Source: Sphingosinicella sp. YJ22 (GTDB lineage Bacteria; Pseudomonadota; Alphaproteobacteria; Sphingomonadales; Sphingomonadaceae). From it: a DNA stretch of 35,171 nt. The position numbers and the translations under genes were made by a program. Shown in pieces: positions 8,033-16,502 of this stretch (the first letter of the stretch is position 1; every line of letters starts with the position of its first letter). Location: positions 1 to 35,171 of the forward strand of contig NZ_JAANPA010000035.1 of NCBI RefSeq assembly GCF_011320075.1, written 5' to 3'. The notes below the pieces were generated by a model. The model saw only the letters and a program-made list of their open reading frames with translations. It ran no database searches and was not told the DNA's origin.

Positions 8033-8446
8033 TCATCTCCGGTCCGCTTCGTCAGCTCTGTCGGTTTTGCCTGTCCCGGGCGGATAAAGCGCGTCGAGCA
8101 GGCGGTCGAAAGCCTGCCGCTCCGGGCTGCCGGGAAGCAGGCCGCGGGTGCCGGGCGGTCGCCGGACGGGCGATGGCGGCGGTGCCCAAGCCGCGGCCGC
8201 AGCGATGCGGGCGTGCCGCGCATGGGCGAGTGCGGCATCCCACACCACGGCGAAACTCTCTGCGCCGGGCCGGCCGCGCAGGTCGTAGGCTGTCGCCCGG
8301 CTCTTGCCGACCCGGCCCGCCGCCTCCGCAACCGAACCGCAGCGGGCAAGCAGGAGGATGAAGCGGAATTGCAGCTCGGGCGACCAGCCGTCGTGACGCG
8401 GCTTGAGCGGCACGGGCGTGAAGTGAAGAAAGGGTGCCAGCGACAT
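8033..8446 (-). CDS. Small helix-turn-helix protein
   Basis: A 137-aa protein. RHDGWSPELQFRFILLLARCGSVAEAAGRVGKSRATAYDLR (17-57) has the spacing of a helix-turn-helix: a first helix, the GSVAEAAGRVG turn, then a recognition helix SRATAYDLR. It is followed by GAESFAVVWDAAL. I recognise this arrangement from small sphingomonad proteins of unknown target, where the domain is usually part of a longer protein, so this may be a short or truncated version. The C-terminal half is Pro/Arg/Ala-rich with no clear domain. It probably binds DNA; whether it regulates neighbours or is linked to the flanking repeats is unknown. The ribosome binding site is weak. Confidence 0.65.
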   Translation of the reverse strand: MSLAPFLHFTPVPLKPRHDGWSPELQFRFILLLARCGSVAEAAGRVGKSRATAYDLRGRPGAESFAVVWDAALAHARHARIAAAAAWAPPPSPVRRPPGTRGLLPGSPERQAFDRLLDALYPPGTGKTDRADEADRR

Positions 8447-8508
8447 GATTCGCCGAACATATCATGAACGACATGCTGTAGGAAAATGCCGCGACTAGGG
8501 GACCCGAG

Positions 8509-8534
8509 TGTCCGCTTTGGGTGGAAAGTGGACA
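8509..8534. repeat. Short palindromic repeat, copy 1 (left of SpoU gene)
   Basis: TGTCCGCTTT (8509-8518) and AAAGTGGACA (8525-8534) form a hairpin with one mismatch and a 6-base loop. Bases 8510-8533 match 9212-9235 at 19 of 24 positions without gaps. Similar 'GTCCGC...GGGT...AAAG...GAC' sequences are, from memory, dispersed in sphingomonad genomes. Confidence 0.75.
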
Positions 8535-8555
8535 TCACTGTAGTAGGCTGCGGTT

Positions 8556-9209
8556 ATGGAAGAACCAGCAGCATCCAAGCCGACGGTCCGGAAGCGGGCG
8601 GAGGAGATCAAACCGTTTCAGTGCAAGCATCTCATTGCCGTGATCGAGAACCCTACCGACGTGAAGAACATCGGGACCGTGATTCGTAACGTGAACGCCC
8701 TTGGCGTGGAGAAGGTCTACGTCGTTGATCCCCGCCGCTCGCTGCCTGACGACTGGCAGGATTTACGAGAGCGCAAGTCCGTCTCGAAGACCTCGGTCTC
8801 AGCGGTAAAATGGACGTTCGTTAAGCGCTTCGACAGCACCGATGATTGCTTTGACCATCTCGAAAGAAAGGGGTTCAAGTCGATCGTCACGTCACCGCAC
8901 GTCAAGGGCAAGAGGTGCATCTTCCTCCACGAGGGCGATTTTACAGAGCACAGCAAGCTGGCGGTCTGGTTCGGTAGCGAGGCCCTGGGGATCAGTGATC
9001 GTGCCGTTGAGCGGAGCGAGATGTGCGTCAGCATCCCGATGTTTGGCATGATCGAGAGCCTCAATCTCGGCACCAGCTCTGGCATCGTCCTCTACGAAGT
9101 AGCAAAGCAGAGGCGCGAATATCAAAGCCGGTTCAGGCTGCGTAAGCGAAGAGGTGAACGCAAGACTCCACTGCCCACAGTGATCATGCCAAACCATCAG
9201 ACCTCGTGA
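8556..9209 (+). CDS. SpoU/TrmH-family RNA 2'-O-methyltransferase
   Basis: A 217-aa SPOUT methyltransferase. All three family motifs are present. Motif 1 is N32 to R44 (NPTDVKNIGTVIRN), motif 2 is WFGSEALGISDRAV (138-151) with E142, and motif 3 is SIPMFGMIESLNLGTSSGI (159-177) with S168 and N170. It should methylate a ribose 2'-OH in tRNA or rRNA using S-adenosylmethionine; the target position cannot be predicted. There is no N-terminal substrate-binding domain of the RlmB type and the C-terminus is a short basic tail. GC content is much lower than the neighbours (28 of 60 in bases 8821-8880), and the gene sits between two related palindromic repeats. Both features suggest acquisition by transfer. 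The ATG at 8556 has no strong ribosome binding site. Confidence 0.92.
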   Translation: MEEPAASKPTVRKRAEEIKPFQCKHLIAVIENPTDVKNIGTVIRNVNALGVEKVYVVDPRRSLPDDWQDLRERKSVSKTSVSAVKWTFVKRFDSTDDCFDHLERKGFKSIVTSPHVKGKRCIFLHEGDFTEHSKLAVWFGSEALGISDRAVERSEMCVSIPMFGMIESLNLGTSSGIVLYEVAKQRREYQSRFRLRKRRGERKTPLPTVIMPNHQTS

Positions 9210-9210
9210 A

Positions 9211-9235
9211 CGTCCGCAATGGGTCGAAAGCAGAC
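9211..9235. repeat. Short palindromic repeat, copy 2 (right of SpoU gene)
   Basis: CGTCCGC (9211-9217) and GCAGACG (9230-9236) are inverted with one mismatch around AATGGGTCGAAA. The segment 9212-9235 is the partner of 8510-8533. It begins two bases after the SpoU stop codon. Confidence 0.65.
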
Positions 9236-9274
9236 GGCGGCAGACTGGGATGGCGATGACGCCGAAAAGCAGTC

Positions 9275-9305
9275 GGGCCCGGACGGGAAGCTAGCGTCCG
9301 GGCCC
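9275..9305. terminator. Perfect 11-bp stem-loop between convergent genes
   Basis: GGGCCCGGACG (9275-9285) pairs exactly with CGTCCGGGCCC (9295-9305) around a 9-base loop. It lies between the convergent SpoU gene and the zinc-ribbon gene. Read leftwards the stem is followed by GACTGCTTTTC, a weak T-tract, so it could terminate the minus-strand transcript. No T-tract follows on the plus strand. Confidence 0.5.
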
Positions 9306-9346
9306 GTTGTCGCGCCTCCCCGCGCGAACTCTGAAGATCGTATCGC

Positions 9347-9601
9347 TTAGGCCGCGATCTGCTCGTCGCCCGCAACGCGGTGGTTGCGCCGGAACAGGCC
9401 TTCGCCGGTCGTGCCTCCGTCCGCCAGCGGCAGAGCGGTCGCGCAGAAGGCGCATTCCGCGAGCAGGCGGCCGATCAGCCAGTGGGTCCGACCGCAGCCG
9501 GGGCAGCGATTGACCTCATGCGCGTGGTAGACCGGCTGATAGCCCCGGATTGCCGGGTTGATCGGACCGCGCACGTCGCTGATCGAGATGACGTTCGACA
9601 T
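9347..9601 (-). CDS. Small zinc-ribbon protein, unknown function
   Basis: A predicted 84-aa protein beginning MSNVISISDVRG. It contains CPGCGRTHWLIGRLLAECAFC, a pair of CxxC motifs 16 residues apart that should bind one zinc ion. The ATG at 9601 has GGGAG 8 bases upstream; the GTG three codons earlier (9610) overlaps that site and is less likely. The motif spacing suggests a rubredoxin-like knuckle of unknown partner. It lies at the downstream end of the msrB strand, 159 bp after that gene. Confidence 0.7.
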   Translation of the reverse strand: MSNVISISDVRGPINPAIRGYQPVYHAHEVNRCPGCGRTHWLIGRLLAECAFCATALPLADGGTTGEGLFRRNHRVAGDEQIAA

Positions 9602-9760
9602 GAAACTCACTCCCTTTCACTGCCCTCAGTATATGAGGCGCCGGTGAGCCGTGCATGAACGTCGACGAAATGATCAGTTCAGGCGATCAGGGCGCCAAAG
9701 GCGCGTCTCGGCCCGACCAAGGCCGCAGCCGGCAAGGCCAAGCGACCAAATTCCAGAGAG

Positions 9761-10243
9761 TTAGCCGAGCGACTCGCCTTCCGGCGCGCCGCGGCCGAGC
9801 TTGTCGGGGAGCGGCTCGCCGTTCGGCGTGAACTCAAGGCTGACCGAGTTGATGCAGAAACGCAGGCCGGTCGGCGGCGGGCCGTCGTCGAAGACATGGC
9901 CCTGGTGGCTGCCGCAGCGGCCGCAGACGATCTCGGTGCGGACCATTCCGTAACTGGTGTCGCGGATGGTCTCGAGATGGCCCTCCGCATAGGGGCTGGT
10001 GAAGCTCGGCCAGCCGGTGCCGCTCTCGAACTTTGCGCCGCCGTTGAACAGCGGCAGGCCGCACAGGCGGCAGGTGTAGACGCCGGGTCTTTTCTCCTGG
10101 AGGAAGACGCCGCAAAACGGCGCCTCGGTGCCGTGGTTGAGAAGCACCCTCGCCTCGTCCTGCGTAAGCGTCGCTTCCAGCTCCTGCCGCTGCTGGTCGG
10201 TCGGCGGCGTCAGGTCGAAAGTCATGGCGGCGGTGTCGGTCAT
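9761..10243 (-). CDS. msrB: Peptide-methionine (R)-S-oxide reductase MsrB
   Basis: A 160-aa cytoplasmic repair enzyme reducing methionine-R-sulfoxide in proteins, normally recycled by thioredoxin. Two CxxC pairs bind structural zinc (C58/C61 in TCRLCG, C107/C110 in CGRCGSH). The conserved GTGWPSF is at 75-81, and the catalytic cysteine is C130 in LRFCINSVSLEF. The start ATG at 10243 (MTDTAAMTF) has GGAG 7 bases upstream; in-frame codons further upstream are non-homologous. MsrA is not in the window. The gene follows adenine deaminase by 52 bp on the same strand. Confidence 0.95.
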   Translation of the reverse strand: MTDTAAMTFDLTPPTDQQRQELEATLTQDEARVLLNHGTEAPFCGVFLQEKRPGVYTCRLCGLPLFNGGAKFESGTGWPSFTSPYAEGHLETIRDTSYGMVRTEIVCGRCGSHQGHVFDDGPPPTGLRFCINSVSLEFTPNGEPLPDKLGRGAPEGESLG

Positions 10244-10295
10244 TGCGGATCTCCAGCTTTCGCGCCCGACATAGGCGCTCCCGCCCGACCTTGCA

Positions 10296-11309
10296 TCAGT
10301 TGGCCGCGGCGTAGGCCTCAAGGTTGGCGAGATGCGCGTCGACCTCGTCCTTCGGCAGGAAGGAGCCGAGGAAGCTGTTGCGGGCGAGCGTGACGAGGTC
10401 GTCGCGGCCGAGGCCCCTCGCCTCCGCGGCGGCGCGGAAATTGTCGTTCACGTAGCCGCCGAAATAAGCGGGGTCGTCGGAGTTGAGGGTGACGCGAAGG
10501 CCTTCGCGGAGCATCCGGTCGACCGGGTGGACGTCCATGCTGGGAACGACGCAGAGCTTGAGGTTGGAGAGCGGGCAGACGGTCAGAGTCATCTGCTCGT
10601 CGGCGAGGCGGCGAACCAGCGCGGAATCATCGAGGCTGCGATTGCCGTGGTCGAGGCGGTCGATGTGCAAGAGGTCGAGCGCTTCCCAGACGTAGTCGGC
10701 GGGGCCCTCCTCGCCGGCATGGGCCACGCGCTTGAGGCCGAGCTCGGCGGCACGGGCGAACACGCGCTCGAACTTGCTCGGCGGGTGGCCGAGCTCGGAG
10801 CTGTCGAGGCCGACCGCCTCGATGCGGTCGAGCCAGGGCTCGGCTTGCGTCAGCGTCTCGAACGCCGCTTCCTCGGAGAGATGACGGAGGAAGCAGAGGA
10901 TCAGCCTTGAGGTAATGCCGTGCCTCGCCCTGGCCTCGTCCATTCCGGCGAGTAGGCCCTTGATCGCGGTGTCGAAGGGGATGCCGCGGTCGGTATGGGT
11001 CTGGGGGTCGAAGAAGATTTCCGCGTGGACCACCGAGTCGGCGGCGGCGCGGTCGAAATAGGCCATCGCGAGGTCGCGGAAATCCTCCTCGGTCTGGAGG
11101 ACGTTGGCGCCCTGATAATAGATGTCGAGGAAGTCCTGAAGATTCGAGAAGCTGTAGGCGGCGCGGACCTCCTCCACGCTGTTGAACGGGATGTCGACGC
11201 CGTTGCGCCTGGCGAGAGCGAACATCAGCTCGGGCTCGAGGCTGCCCTCGATATGCATGTGAAGCTCGGCCTTGGGCAGGCCGGCGATGAAGGCGGCGAG
11301 ATCGGTCAT
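10296..11309 (-). CDS. Adenine deaminase (adenosine deaminase superfamily)
   Basis: A 337-aa metal-dependent amidohydrolase. LHMHIEGSLEP supplies the metal-binding H17 and H19, VAHAGEEGP the next histidine and catalytic glutamate, and LNSDDPAYFGGY the metal-binding aspartates. The NSDDPAYFGGY wording and the absence of ribose-contact features point to the adenine deaminase branch, converting adenine to hypoxanthine and ammonia. That subfamily call is from recalled motifs and is less certain than the superfamily. ATG 11309 (MTDLAAF) is chosen because upstream in-frame codons run through a palindromic repeat. The adjacent phosphoribosyltransferase could convert hypoxanthine to IMP, giving a two-step purine salvage pair. 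Confidence 0.87.
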   Translation of the reverse strand: MTDLAAFIAGLPKAELHMHIEGSLEPELMFALARRNGVDIPFNSVEEVRAAYSFSNLQDFLDIYYQGANVLQTEEDFRDLAMAYFDRAAADSVVHAEIFFDPQTHTDRGIPFDTAIKGLLAGMDEARARHGITSRLILCFLRHLSEEAAFETLTQAEPWLDRIEAVGLDSSELGHPPSKFERVFARAAELGLKRVAHAGEEGPADYVWEALDLLHIDRLDHGNRSLDDSALVRRLADEQMTLTVCPLSNLKLCVVPSMDVHPVDRMLREGLRVTLNSDDPAYFGGYVNDNFRAAAEARGLGRDDLVTLARNSFLGSFLPKDEVDAHLANLEAYAAAN

Positions 11310-11341
11310 GTGCGGTCCCCTCGTATCGGACCCGAAGCTAC

Positions 11342-11420
11342 CCGCTCGTCCCGAGCGAAGTCGAGGGGCGCTGGGCAAAGGTTGGTGTGGACGCCCTTCG
11401 ACTTCGCTCAGGACGAGCGG
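11342..11420. repeat. Long imperfect inverted repeat (REP-like element A)
   Basis: The 29-base arms 11342-11370 and 11392-11420 are reverse complements at 27 of 29 positions, around a 21-base loop. The arms contain GAGCGAAGTCGA, which I recognise as a core of short repeats dispersed through sphingomonad genomes. The element sits between the adenine deaminase and phosphoribosyltransferase genes, 33 bp upstream of one start and 19 bp downstream of the other stop. It would form a strong hairpin in a joint transcript, where it could attenuate expression or protect RNA ends. Confidence 0.85.
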
Positions 11421-11439
11421 AGGGGTTTGTGTTTTGCTC

Positions 11440-11970
11440 TTAGGCCAGCCGCTCGGGGACCTCGGTCGCGTCGCCGAGGATGTGCTCGGCGGTCGCCACC
11501 GCTTCCCACGGGAAGACGAACCAGCGCTTGTCGGCGGAGCGGTCCATGTCGGTGCCGGCATATTCGACGCGGGCCTTGGAGCTCACGTTGTTCACCAGCA
11601 CGGCGACGCGGATATGCTCCTCGCGGCAGCCGTGGCTGGCGAGGACGTCGCGAAGGTAGGCGATGGTCGAGCCGCTGTCGTTGATGTCGTCGACGATCAG
11701 GATCTTGGAGCCCTCGCGGCTCTTGGCGGCGAGCTTCTCGAGCAACTCGTCGGCGAACGCGGCGTCGCCGGAGCTGTGGTCGACCGAGAGCATGGTGATT
11801 CCCGTGCGGTGCGAGAGATAGGCCGCGGGCACGAGGCCGCCGCGGCCGACGCCGACGAGGAAGTCGGGCTTCCAGGGGTCGGCGTCGAGCTTGCGCGCGA
11901 TCGCCTCGAGGTCGCTCAGGAACGCCTCATAGGGGACATAGTAGAGTTCGGGGTTCGCACTCGTGGACAT
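11440..11970 (-). CDS. Purine (hypoxanthine/xanthine/guanine) phosphoribosyltransferase
   Basis: A 176-aa cytoplasmic type I phosphoribosyltransferase. The PRPP-binding motif ILIVDDINDSGSTIAYL lies near residues 91-107, and an upstream VGVGRGGLVPAAYLS loop is also typical. The C-terminal KRWFVFPWE is a base-contact region shared with Gpt-like enzymes. It should transfer a phosphoribosyl group to a 6-oxopurine. The ATG at 11970 is preceded by GAGGGGATCG, a good ribosome binding site, and the gene starts 22 bp after gatB stops, so it is probably in the gatCAB transcript. The base preference (hypoxanthine, xanthine or guanine) cannot be settled here; adenine deaminase next door favours hypoxanthine. 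Confidence 0.85.
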   Translation of the reverse strand: MSTSANPELYYVPYEAFLSDLEAIARKLDADPWKPDFLVGVGRGGLVPAAYLSHRTGITMLSVDHSSGDAAFADELLEKLAAKSREGSKILIVDDINDSGSTIAYLRDVLASHGCREEHIRVAVLVNNVSSKARVEYAGTDMDRSADKRWFVFPWEAVATAEHILGDATEVPERLA

Positions 11971-11992
11971 CGATCCCCTCCTCTTCTCAGGC

Positions 11993-13474
11993 TCAGCCGA
12001 GCGCCTTCTTGAGCAGCTCGTTGACGACCTGTGGATTGGCCTTGCCGGCCATCGCCTTCATGGTCTGGCCGACGAAGAAGCCGAACAATTTGTCCTTGCC
12101 GCCGCGATATTCGGCGACCTTGTCCTCGTTGGCGGCCATGATCTCGGCGATGACCTTGTCGATGGCGCCGGTGTCGCTGGTCTGCTTGAGGCCGCGCTCC
12201 TCGACGATTCTACCCGGGTCCTGGCCGGTCTCGAGCATAATCTCGAACACCTGCTTGGCGAGCGTGCCCGACAGGGTGCCGTCGGCGACCAGGCCAAGCA
12301 GGTCGGCGCCCTGCTTGGGCGAGACCGGGCTGTCGGTGATGTCGCGGCCAAGCCGGTTCAGGGCGCCGAACAAGTCCGAGATCACCCAGTTGGAAGCCGC
12401 CTTGCCGATTTCGGGCCCCGCCTTGCCGGTCGCGGCCAGCAATTCCTCGAACCAGCGCGCGGTCGTCACGTCGGCGGTGAGCACCGATGCATTGTAGGCG
12501 CTGAGGCCGAGCTCCTGCTCGTAGCGGTGACGCTTGGCGTCCGGCAGCTCCGGCAGGGTCTCGCGGCATTCGTCGAGGAACGCGTCCGAAAGCTCGACCG
12601 GAAGCAGGTCCGGATCCGGGAAGTAGCGATAGTCGTGCGCTTCCTCCTTGGAGCGGAGGCTGCGCGTTTCGCCCTTATCCGGATCGAACAGCCGGGTCTC
12701 CTGGACGACGGTGCCGCCCTCCTCCAGCACCTCGACCTGACGATTCGCCTCATATTCGATCGCCGCCATGATGAAGCGGACCGAATTGACGTTCTTGGTC
12801 TCGGTGCGGGTGCCGAACGGCTGGCCGGGCTTGCGCACGCTGACATTGACGTCGGCGCGCATCGAGCCCTGCTCCATATTGCCGTCGCACGAGCCGACAT
12901 AGCGCAGAATGGACCTGAGCTTACGCACGTAAGCCCCTGCTTCCTCGGGAGAACGCATGTCAGGCTTCGACACGATCTCCATCAGTGCGACGCCCGAGCG
13001 GTTAAGGTCGACATAGGAATAAGACGGATGCTGGTCGTGAAGCATCTTGCCCGCATCCTGCTCGAGGTGGATGCGCTCGATGCCGATCTGCTTGGCGGTG
13101 CTCTCGTCCTTGTCGTCGAGAAGCACCTCGATCACGCCCTCACCCACGATCGGGTGGTAGAGCTGGCTGATCTGGTACCCCTGCGGAAGGTCCGGATAGA
13201 AATAATTCTTCCGGTCGAATCGCGACCAGGCGTTGATCTGCGCATTGAGCGCCATGCCGGTGCGCACGGCCTGGCGGACGCACTCCTCGTTGAGGACCGG
13301 GAGCATGCCCGGCATCGCCGCGTCGACGAGGCTGACCTGCTGGTTGGGCTCGGCGCCGAACTCGGTCGCGGCGCCGGAGAAGAGCTTGGCGTTGGACACG
13401 ACCTGCGCGTGGACCTCGAGGCCGATCACGACCTCCCACTCGCCGGTGGCGCCATGGATACGATAGCTGCTCAT
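11993..13474 (-). CDS. gatB: Asp-tRNA(Asn)/Glu-tRNA(Gln) amidotransferase subunit B
   Basis: A 493-aa subunit that binds and phosphorylates the mischarged tRNA's Asp or Glu side chain. The family opening [14 protein letters not shown] is present, followed by [42 protein letters not shown] and the C-terminal YqeY-like helical domain ending [18 protein letters not shown] 13474 overlaps the gatA stop by one base (TAATG). An ATG nine bases earlier is possible but would move into gatA. It works in a complex with GatA and GatC encoded just upstream. Confidence 0.97.
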   Translation of the reverse strand: MSSYRIHGATGEWEVVIGLEVHAQVVSNAKLFSGAATEFGAEPNQQVSLVDAAMPGMLPVLNEECVRQAVRTGMALNAQINAWSRFDRKNYFYPDLPQGYQISQLYHPIVGEGVIEVLLDDKDESTAKQIGIERIHLEQDAGKMLHDQHPSYSYVDLNRSGVALMEIVSKPDMRSPEEAGAYVRKLRSILRYVGSCDGNMEQGSMRADVNVSVRKPGQPFGTRTETKNVNSVRFIMAAIEYEANRQVEVLEEGGTVVQETRLFDPDKGETRSLRSKEEAHDYRYFPDPDLLPVELSDAFLDECRETLPELPDAKRHRYEQELGLSAYNASVLTADVTTARWFEELLAATGKAGPEIGKAASNWVISDLFGALNRLGRDITDSPVSPKQGADLLGLVADGTLSGTLAKQVFEIMLETGQDPGRIVEERGLKQTSDTGAIDKVIAEIMAANEDKVAEYRGGKDKLFGFFVGQTMKAMAGKANPQVVNELLKKALG

Positions 13475-14952
13475 TACCACCATGCCTTCGGACGATGGGT
13501 GAAGCCGGAGCGCTCTTCCAGAGCGAGGCCGGCGTTGAGGACGCCCTGCTCGTCGAACGGGCGGCCGATCAGCTGAAGGCCGAGCGGCAGGCCTTGGCCG
13601 TCGAGGCCGGCGGGCACCGACATTGCGGGGAGGCCGGCGAGGCTCGCCGGAACCGCAAACACGTCGTTGAGGTACATGGCGAGCGGGTCGGAACTCTTGT
13701 CGCCAAGCGCGAAGGCGGCGCTCGGGGCGGTCGGCGTGAGGATCAGGTCGACCTCGTTGAACACGCGTTCGAAGTCGCGCGCGATCAGCGCCCGAACCTT
13801 CTGCGCCTGGTTGAAATAAGCGTCATAGAAGCCGGCCGACAGCACATAGGTGCCGATCATGATGCGGCGCTTCACTTCCGAGCCGAAGCCGTCGTGACGG
13901 GTCGCCTGGTACATGCCGTCGATGCCGCCGTCGCTCGTCCCGCGAAGGCCGTAGCGGACGCCGTCGTAGCGGGCGAGGTTGGACGACGCCTCGGCCGGCG
14001 CAATGATATAGTAGGTCGGTAGCGCGTACTTCGTGTGCGGCAGCGAGACCTCGACGATCTCCGCACCGGCGTCGCGCATCCGCTCGATGCCCTCGTCCCA
14101 GACCCGGCCGATCTCCTCGGGAATGCCGTCGATGCGATATTCCCTGGGGATGCCGATGCGCTTGCCGCGGATGTCGCTGCTCAGCGCCGCTTCCCAGTTC
14201 GGCACGGGCATGTCGAGCGAGGTCGAATCCTTGGGGTCGAAGCCACTCATCGCCTCGAGCATGATCGCGCAATCGCGGACGTCGCGGGCCATCGGCCCGG
14301 CCTGGTCGAGGCTGGAGGCGAAGGCGACGACGCCCCAGCGCGAGCAGCGGCCGTAGGTCGGCTTGATGCCGCTGATGCCGACGAAGGCGGCTGGCTGGCG
14401 GATCGAGCCGCCGGTGTCGGTGCCGGTCGCGCCCGGGCATAGGCGCGCAGCGACCGCCGAGGCGCTGCCGCCCGACGACCCGCCCGGCGCCAGCGGGGCA
14501 TTGCCCCCGTCATTGCGCCGCCACGGCGAGATCACCGGGCCGTAGGCGCTGGTCTCGTTCGACGAGCCCATCGCGAACTCGTCCATGTTGAGCTTGCCGA
14601 GCATCCCGGCGCCGGCGTCCCACAGCTTCCGACTGACCGTGCTCTCGTAGACCGGCTTGAAGCCGCCGAGCATGTTGCTGCCCGCGGTGGTCTGCACACC
14701 CTTGGTGGCGAACAGATCCTTCATGCCGATCGGCACGCCCGAAAGCGGCTTGAGGTCGTCCGAAGTGCGGGCCTGGTCGGCGGCGTCGGCTGCGGCAAGG
14801 GCGTGCTCCGGCGTCTCGACGACATAGGCGTTGAGCGAGCGGCCCTTCTCGACATTGGCGATAAAGCCTTCGGCGACCTCGCGCGCGGTGAAGCTGCCGT
14901 CGCGGACGCCGTCGCGGATCGCGGCGATGGAAAGATCGGTGAGGTTGGACAC
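13474..14952 (-). CDS. gatA: Asp-tRNA(Asn)/Glu-tRNA(Gln) amidotransferase subunit A
   Basis: A 492-aa amidase-signature subunit that releases ammonia from glutamine. The Ser-cisSer-Lys triad is visible as K78 in [10 protein letters not shown]159 in GGSSGGSA and S183 in [11 protein letters not shown]. The start is GTG at 14952 (reads MSNLTDLS), sharing one base with the gatC TAG stop. Upstream in-frame codons are gatC shadow and were not used. Length and order of motifs are normal. Presence of gatCAB indicates indirect synthesis of Gln-tRNA and/or Asn-tRNA. Confidence 0.97.
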   Translation of the reverse strand: MSNLTDLSIAAIRDGVRDGSFTAREVAEGFIANVEKGRSLNAYVVETPEHALAAADAADQARTSDDLKPLSGVPIGMKDLFATKGVQTTAGSNMLGGFKPVYESTVSRKLWDAGAGMLGKLNMDEFAMGSSNETSAYGPVISPWRRNDGGNAPLAPGGSSGGSASAVAARLCPGATGTDTGGSIRQPAAFVGISGIKPTYGRCSRWGVVAFASSLDQAGPMARDVRDCAIMLEAMSGFDPKDSTSLDMPVPNWEAALSSDIRGKRIGIPREYRIDGIPEEIGRVWDEGIERMRDAGAEIVEVSLPHTKYALPTYYIIAPAEASSNLARYDGVRYGLRGTSDGGIDGMYQATRHDGFGSEVKRRIMIGTYVLSAGFYDAYFNQAQKVRALIARDFERVFNEVDLILTPTAPSAAFALGDKSSDPLAMYLNDVFAVPASLAGLPAMSVPAGLDGQGLPLGLQLIGRPFDEQGVLNAGLALEERSGFTHRPKAWW

Positions 14953-15239
14953 TATTCGATCACCTTCGGCACGGCGAAGAATCCGTGTTCGGCAACGGGC
15001 GCATTGGCGAGCACGTCGTCGCGGATGCCGCCGTCGTTCACGACGTCCTGGCGCATGCGCAGCGTGTTGGGGATGACGGCGGTCATCGGCTGGACGCCGG
15101 TCACATCCACCTCCTGAAGCTGCTCGATCCAGCCGAGGATGTTGTTGAGCTCCGGCTCCAGGGCCGCGACCTCCTCGTCGGAGACCGCGATGCGGGCCAG
15201 CTTGGCGATATGGCGCACGGTGGCTGCGTCTACGGACAT
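14952..15239 (-). CDS. gatC: Asp-tRNA(Asn)/Glu-tRNA(Gln) amidotransferase subunit C
   Basis: A 95-aa subunit that stabilises GatA. It begins [20 protein letters not shown], contains the family's [16 protein letters not shown] helix and ends [11 protein letters not shown], all typical. ATG 15239 has AAAAGG 8 bases upstream. It is the first gene of the leftward gatCAB run, which likely continues into the phosphoribosyltransferase. Its upstream region shares two short palindromes with the divergent hydrolase gene. Confidence 0.95.
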   Translation of the reverse strand: MSVDAATVRHIAKLARIAVSDEEVAALEPELNNILGWIEQLQEVDVTGVQPMTAVIPNTLRMRQDVVNDGGIRDDVLANAPVAEHGFFAVPKVIE

Positions 15240-15258
15240 TCAAAAACCTTTTGGAGAC

Positions 15259-15296
15259 GGGATCGCTCGCGATCCCCTGCCGGGCTGCTAGCAGCC
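15259..15296. promoter_or_regulatory. Two adjacent perfect palindromes in the divergent gatC / DUF3089 interval
   Basis: GGGATCGC-TC-GCGATCCC (15259-15276) and GGCTGC-TA-GCAGCC (15283-15296) are perfect short palindromes 6 bases apart, in the 123-bp gap between divergent start codons. They could be operators or transcript hairpins. No recognisable promoter hexamers stand out. No function is demonstrated. Confidence 0.35.
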
Positions 15297-15362
15297 ACGC
15301 TGCAGTGCGGCAAGGAGAGCGCGGGCTTGCATCCGCCTTTCGGTTCGGCTCTGAGGCCCGCC

Positions 15363-16502
15363 ATGGCCAAGCACCGTCGAAGTTGCGCAACCCGGTTCCT
15401 GTGGCTGGTCGCGATCATCACCTTTCTCGTCATCGCCGGCGGAATCGCCTATTCGGCGCTGGCGCCTGTCCTGATCCGCTGGGCGACGATCCCGACCACC
15501 GAGTTCGTCGAGGTGCCCAAGGCGCCCAACGTCACTTATGCGGACGCGGAGCTGTGGATCGCCCGCCCTGACATCGCGGACAATCCGTCGCTGTGGCTGC
15601 CGGAGGGCGCTCACCCCGCCGACGGCGAACCCCGGGCGTCGGTCTTCTTCATCCACCCGACGTCCTTCCTCGAGCGCGACGCCTGGAACGCCCCGCTCGA
15701 CCATCAGGAATCGCAATGGCGCGCAGGCCTGTTCGTGCGCAGCCAGGCGAGCGCGTTCAACCATGTCGGCCGGGTGTGGGCGCCCAAATACCGCCAGGCG
15801 ACGTTCGGCGCCTTTCTGACCGAGCAGGACGATGCGCGCCGCGCGCTCGACTTCGCCTATCGCGACGTCCTCGCCGCCTATGAGGAATTCCTCAAGCAGG
15901 CGCCGGCGGACAGCCCGATCATCCTCGCCGGCCACAGCCAGGGCAGTCTCCACCTGCTGCGGCTGCTGCGCGAGCGCCTTCGCGACGCGCCCGAGAAGAG
16001 CCGAATCGCCGCGGCCTATGTGGTGGGGTGGCCGATCTCGATCACCGCCGACCTCCCCGCCCTTCCCTTCCCCGCCTGCGAACGCGCCGGCCAGGCCGGA
16101 TGCATCCTGTCGTGGATGAGCTTCGCCGAGCCCGCCGACCCGGCGATGATCGTCGAGACCTGGGAGGCGACCCCGGGCCTCAACGGCCAGCCGCGCGCCG
16201 GCACGGCGATGGTCTGCACCAACCCGCTCACCCGAAATGCCGGCGATGCGGCGCCGCGCGAGGCCAATCTCGGAACGCTCATCCCAAATGGCGATCTTAC
16301 CCATGCGTCGCTTCAACCGCGGGGAGCCCCGGCGCGCTGCGACGCGCGCGGCTTCCTGCTGATCGGCAACGATCTGCCCGACCTTGGCAATTACGTGCTC
16401 CCGGGAAACAACTACCACGTCTACGATTACGCCCTGTTCTGGTCGAACATCCGCGCCGACGTCGAGGAGCGGCTTAGGGCGTTCATGGGCGAACGCGAAT
16501 GA
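15363..16502 (+). CDS. DUF3089 alpha/beta-hydrolase, membrane anchored
   Basis: A predicted 379-aa protein with one N-terminal membrane segment or uncleaved signal (about 12-35), then a periplasmic alpha/beta-hydrolase-like domain. The nucleophile elbow is G-H191-S192-Q-G (190-194) in [16 protein letters not shown]. The [10 protein letters not shown] segment (95-104) and the C-terminal [12 protein letters not shown] fit DUF3089 as I recall it. Substrate unknown; esterase or lipase-like chemistry is possible. ATG 15363 is preferred over in-frame starts further upstream, which would lack the membrane segment near the N-terminus. Its stop overlaps the ruvX start by 4 bp (ATGA), so the two are translationally coupled. 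Confidence 0.83.
   Translation: MAKHRRSCATRFLWLVAIITFLVIAGGIAYSALAPVLIRWATIPTTEFVEVPKAPNVTYADAELWIARPDIADNPSLWLPEGAHPADGEPRASVFFIHPTSFLERDAWNAPLDHQESQWRAGLFVRSQASAFNHVGRVWAPKYRQATFGAFLTEQDDARRALDFAYRDVLAAYEEFLKQAPADSPIILAGHSQGSLHLLRLLRERLRDAPEKSRIAAAYVVGWPISITADLPALPFPACERAGQAGCILSWMSFAEPADPAMIVETWEATPGLNGQPRAGTAMVCTNPLTRNAGDAAPREANLGTLIPNGDLTHASLQPRGAPARCDARGFLLIGNDLPDLGNYVLPGNNYHVYDYALFWSNIRADVEERLRAFMGERE

Noticed and set aside
11963-13576. 537-codon plus-strand frame opposite gatB
   Set aside because: Shadow of gatB; no motif or ribosome binding site support.
13474-15390. 638-aa form of GatA
   Set aside because: The upstream codons are the gatC gene in another frame; the GTG at 14952 overlapping the gatC stop gives the normal GatA length.
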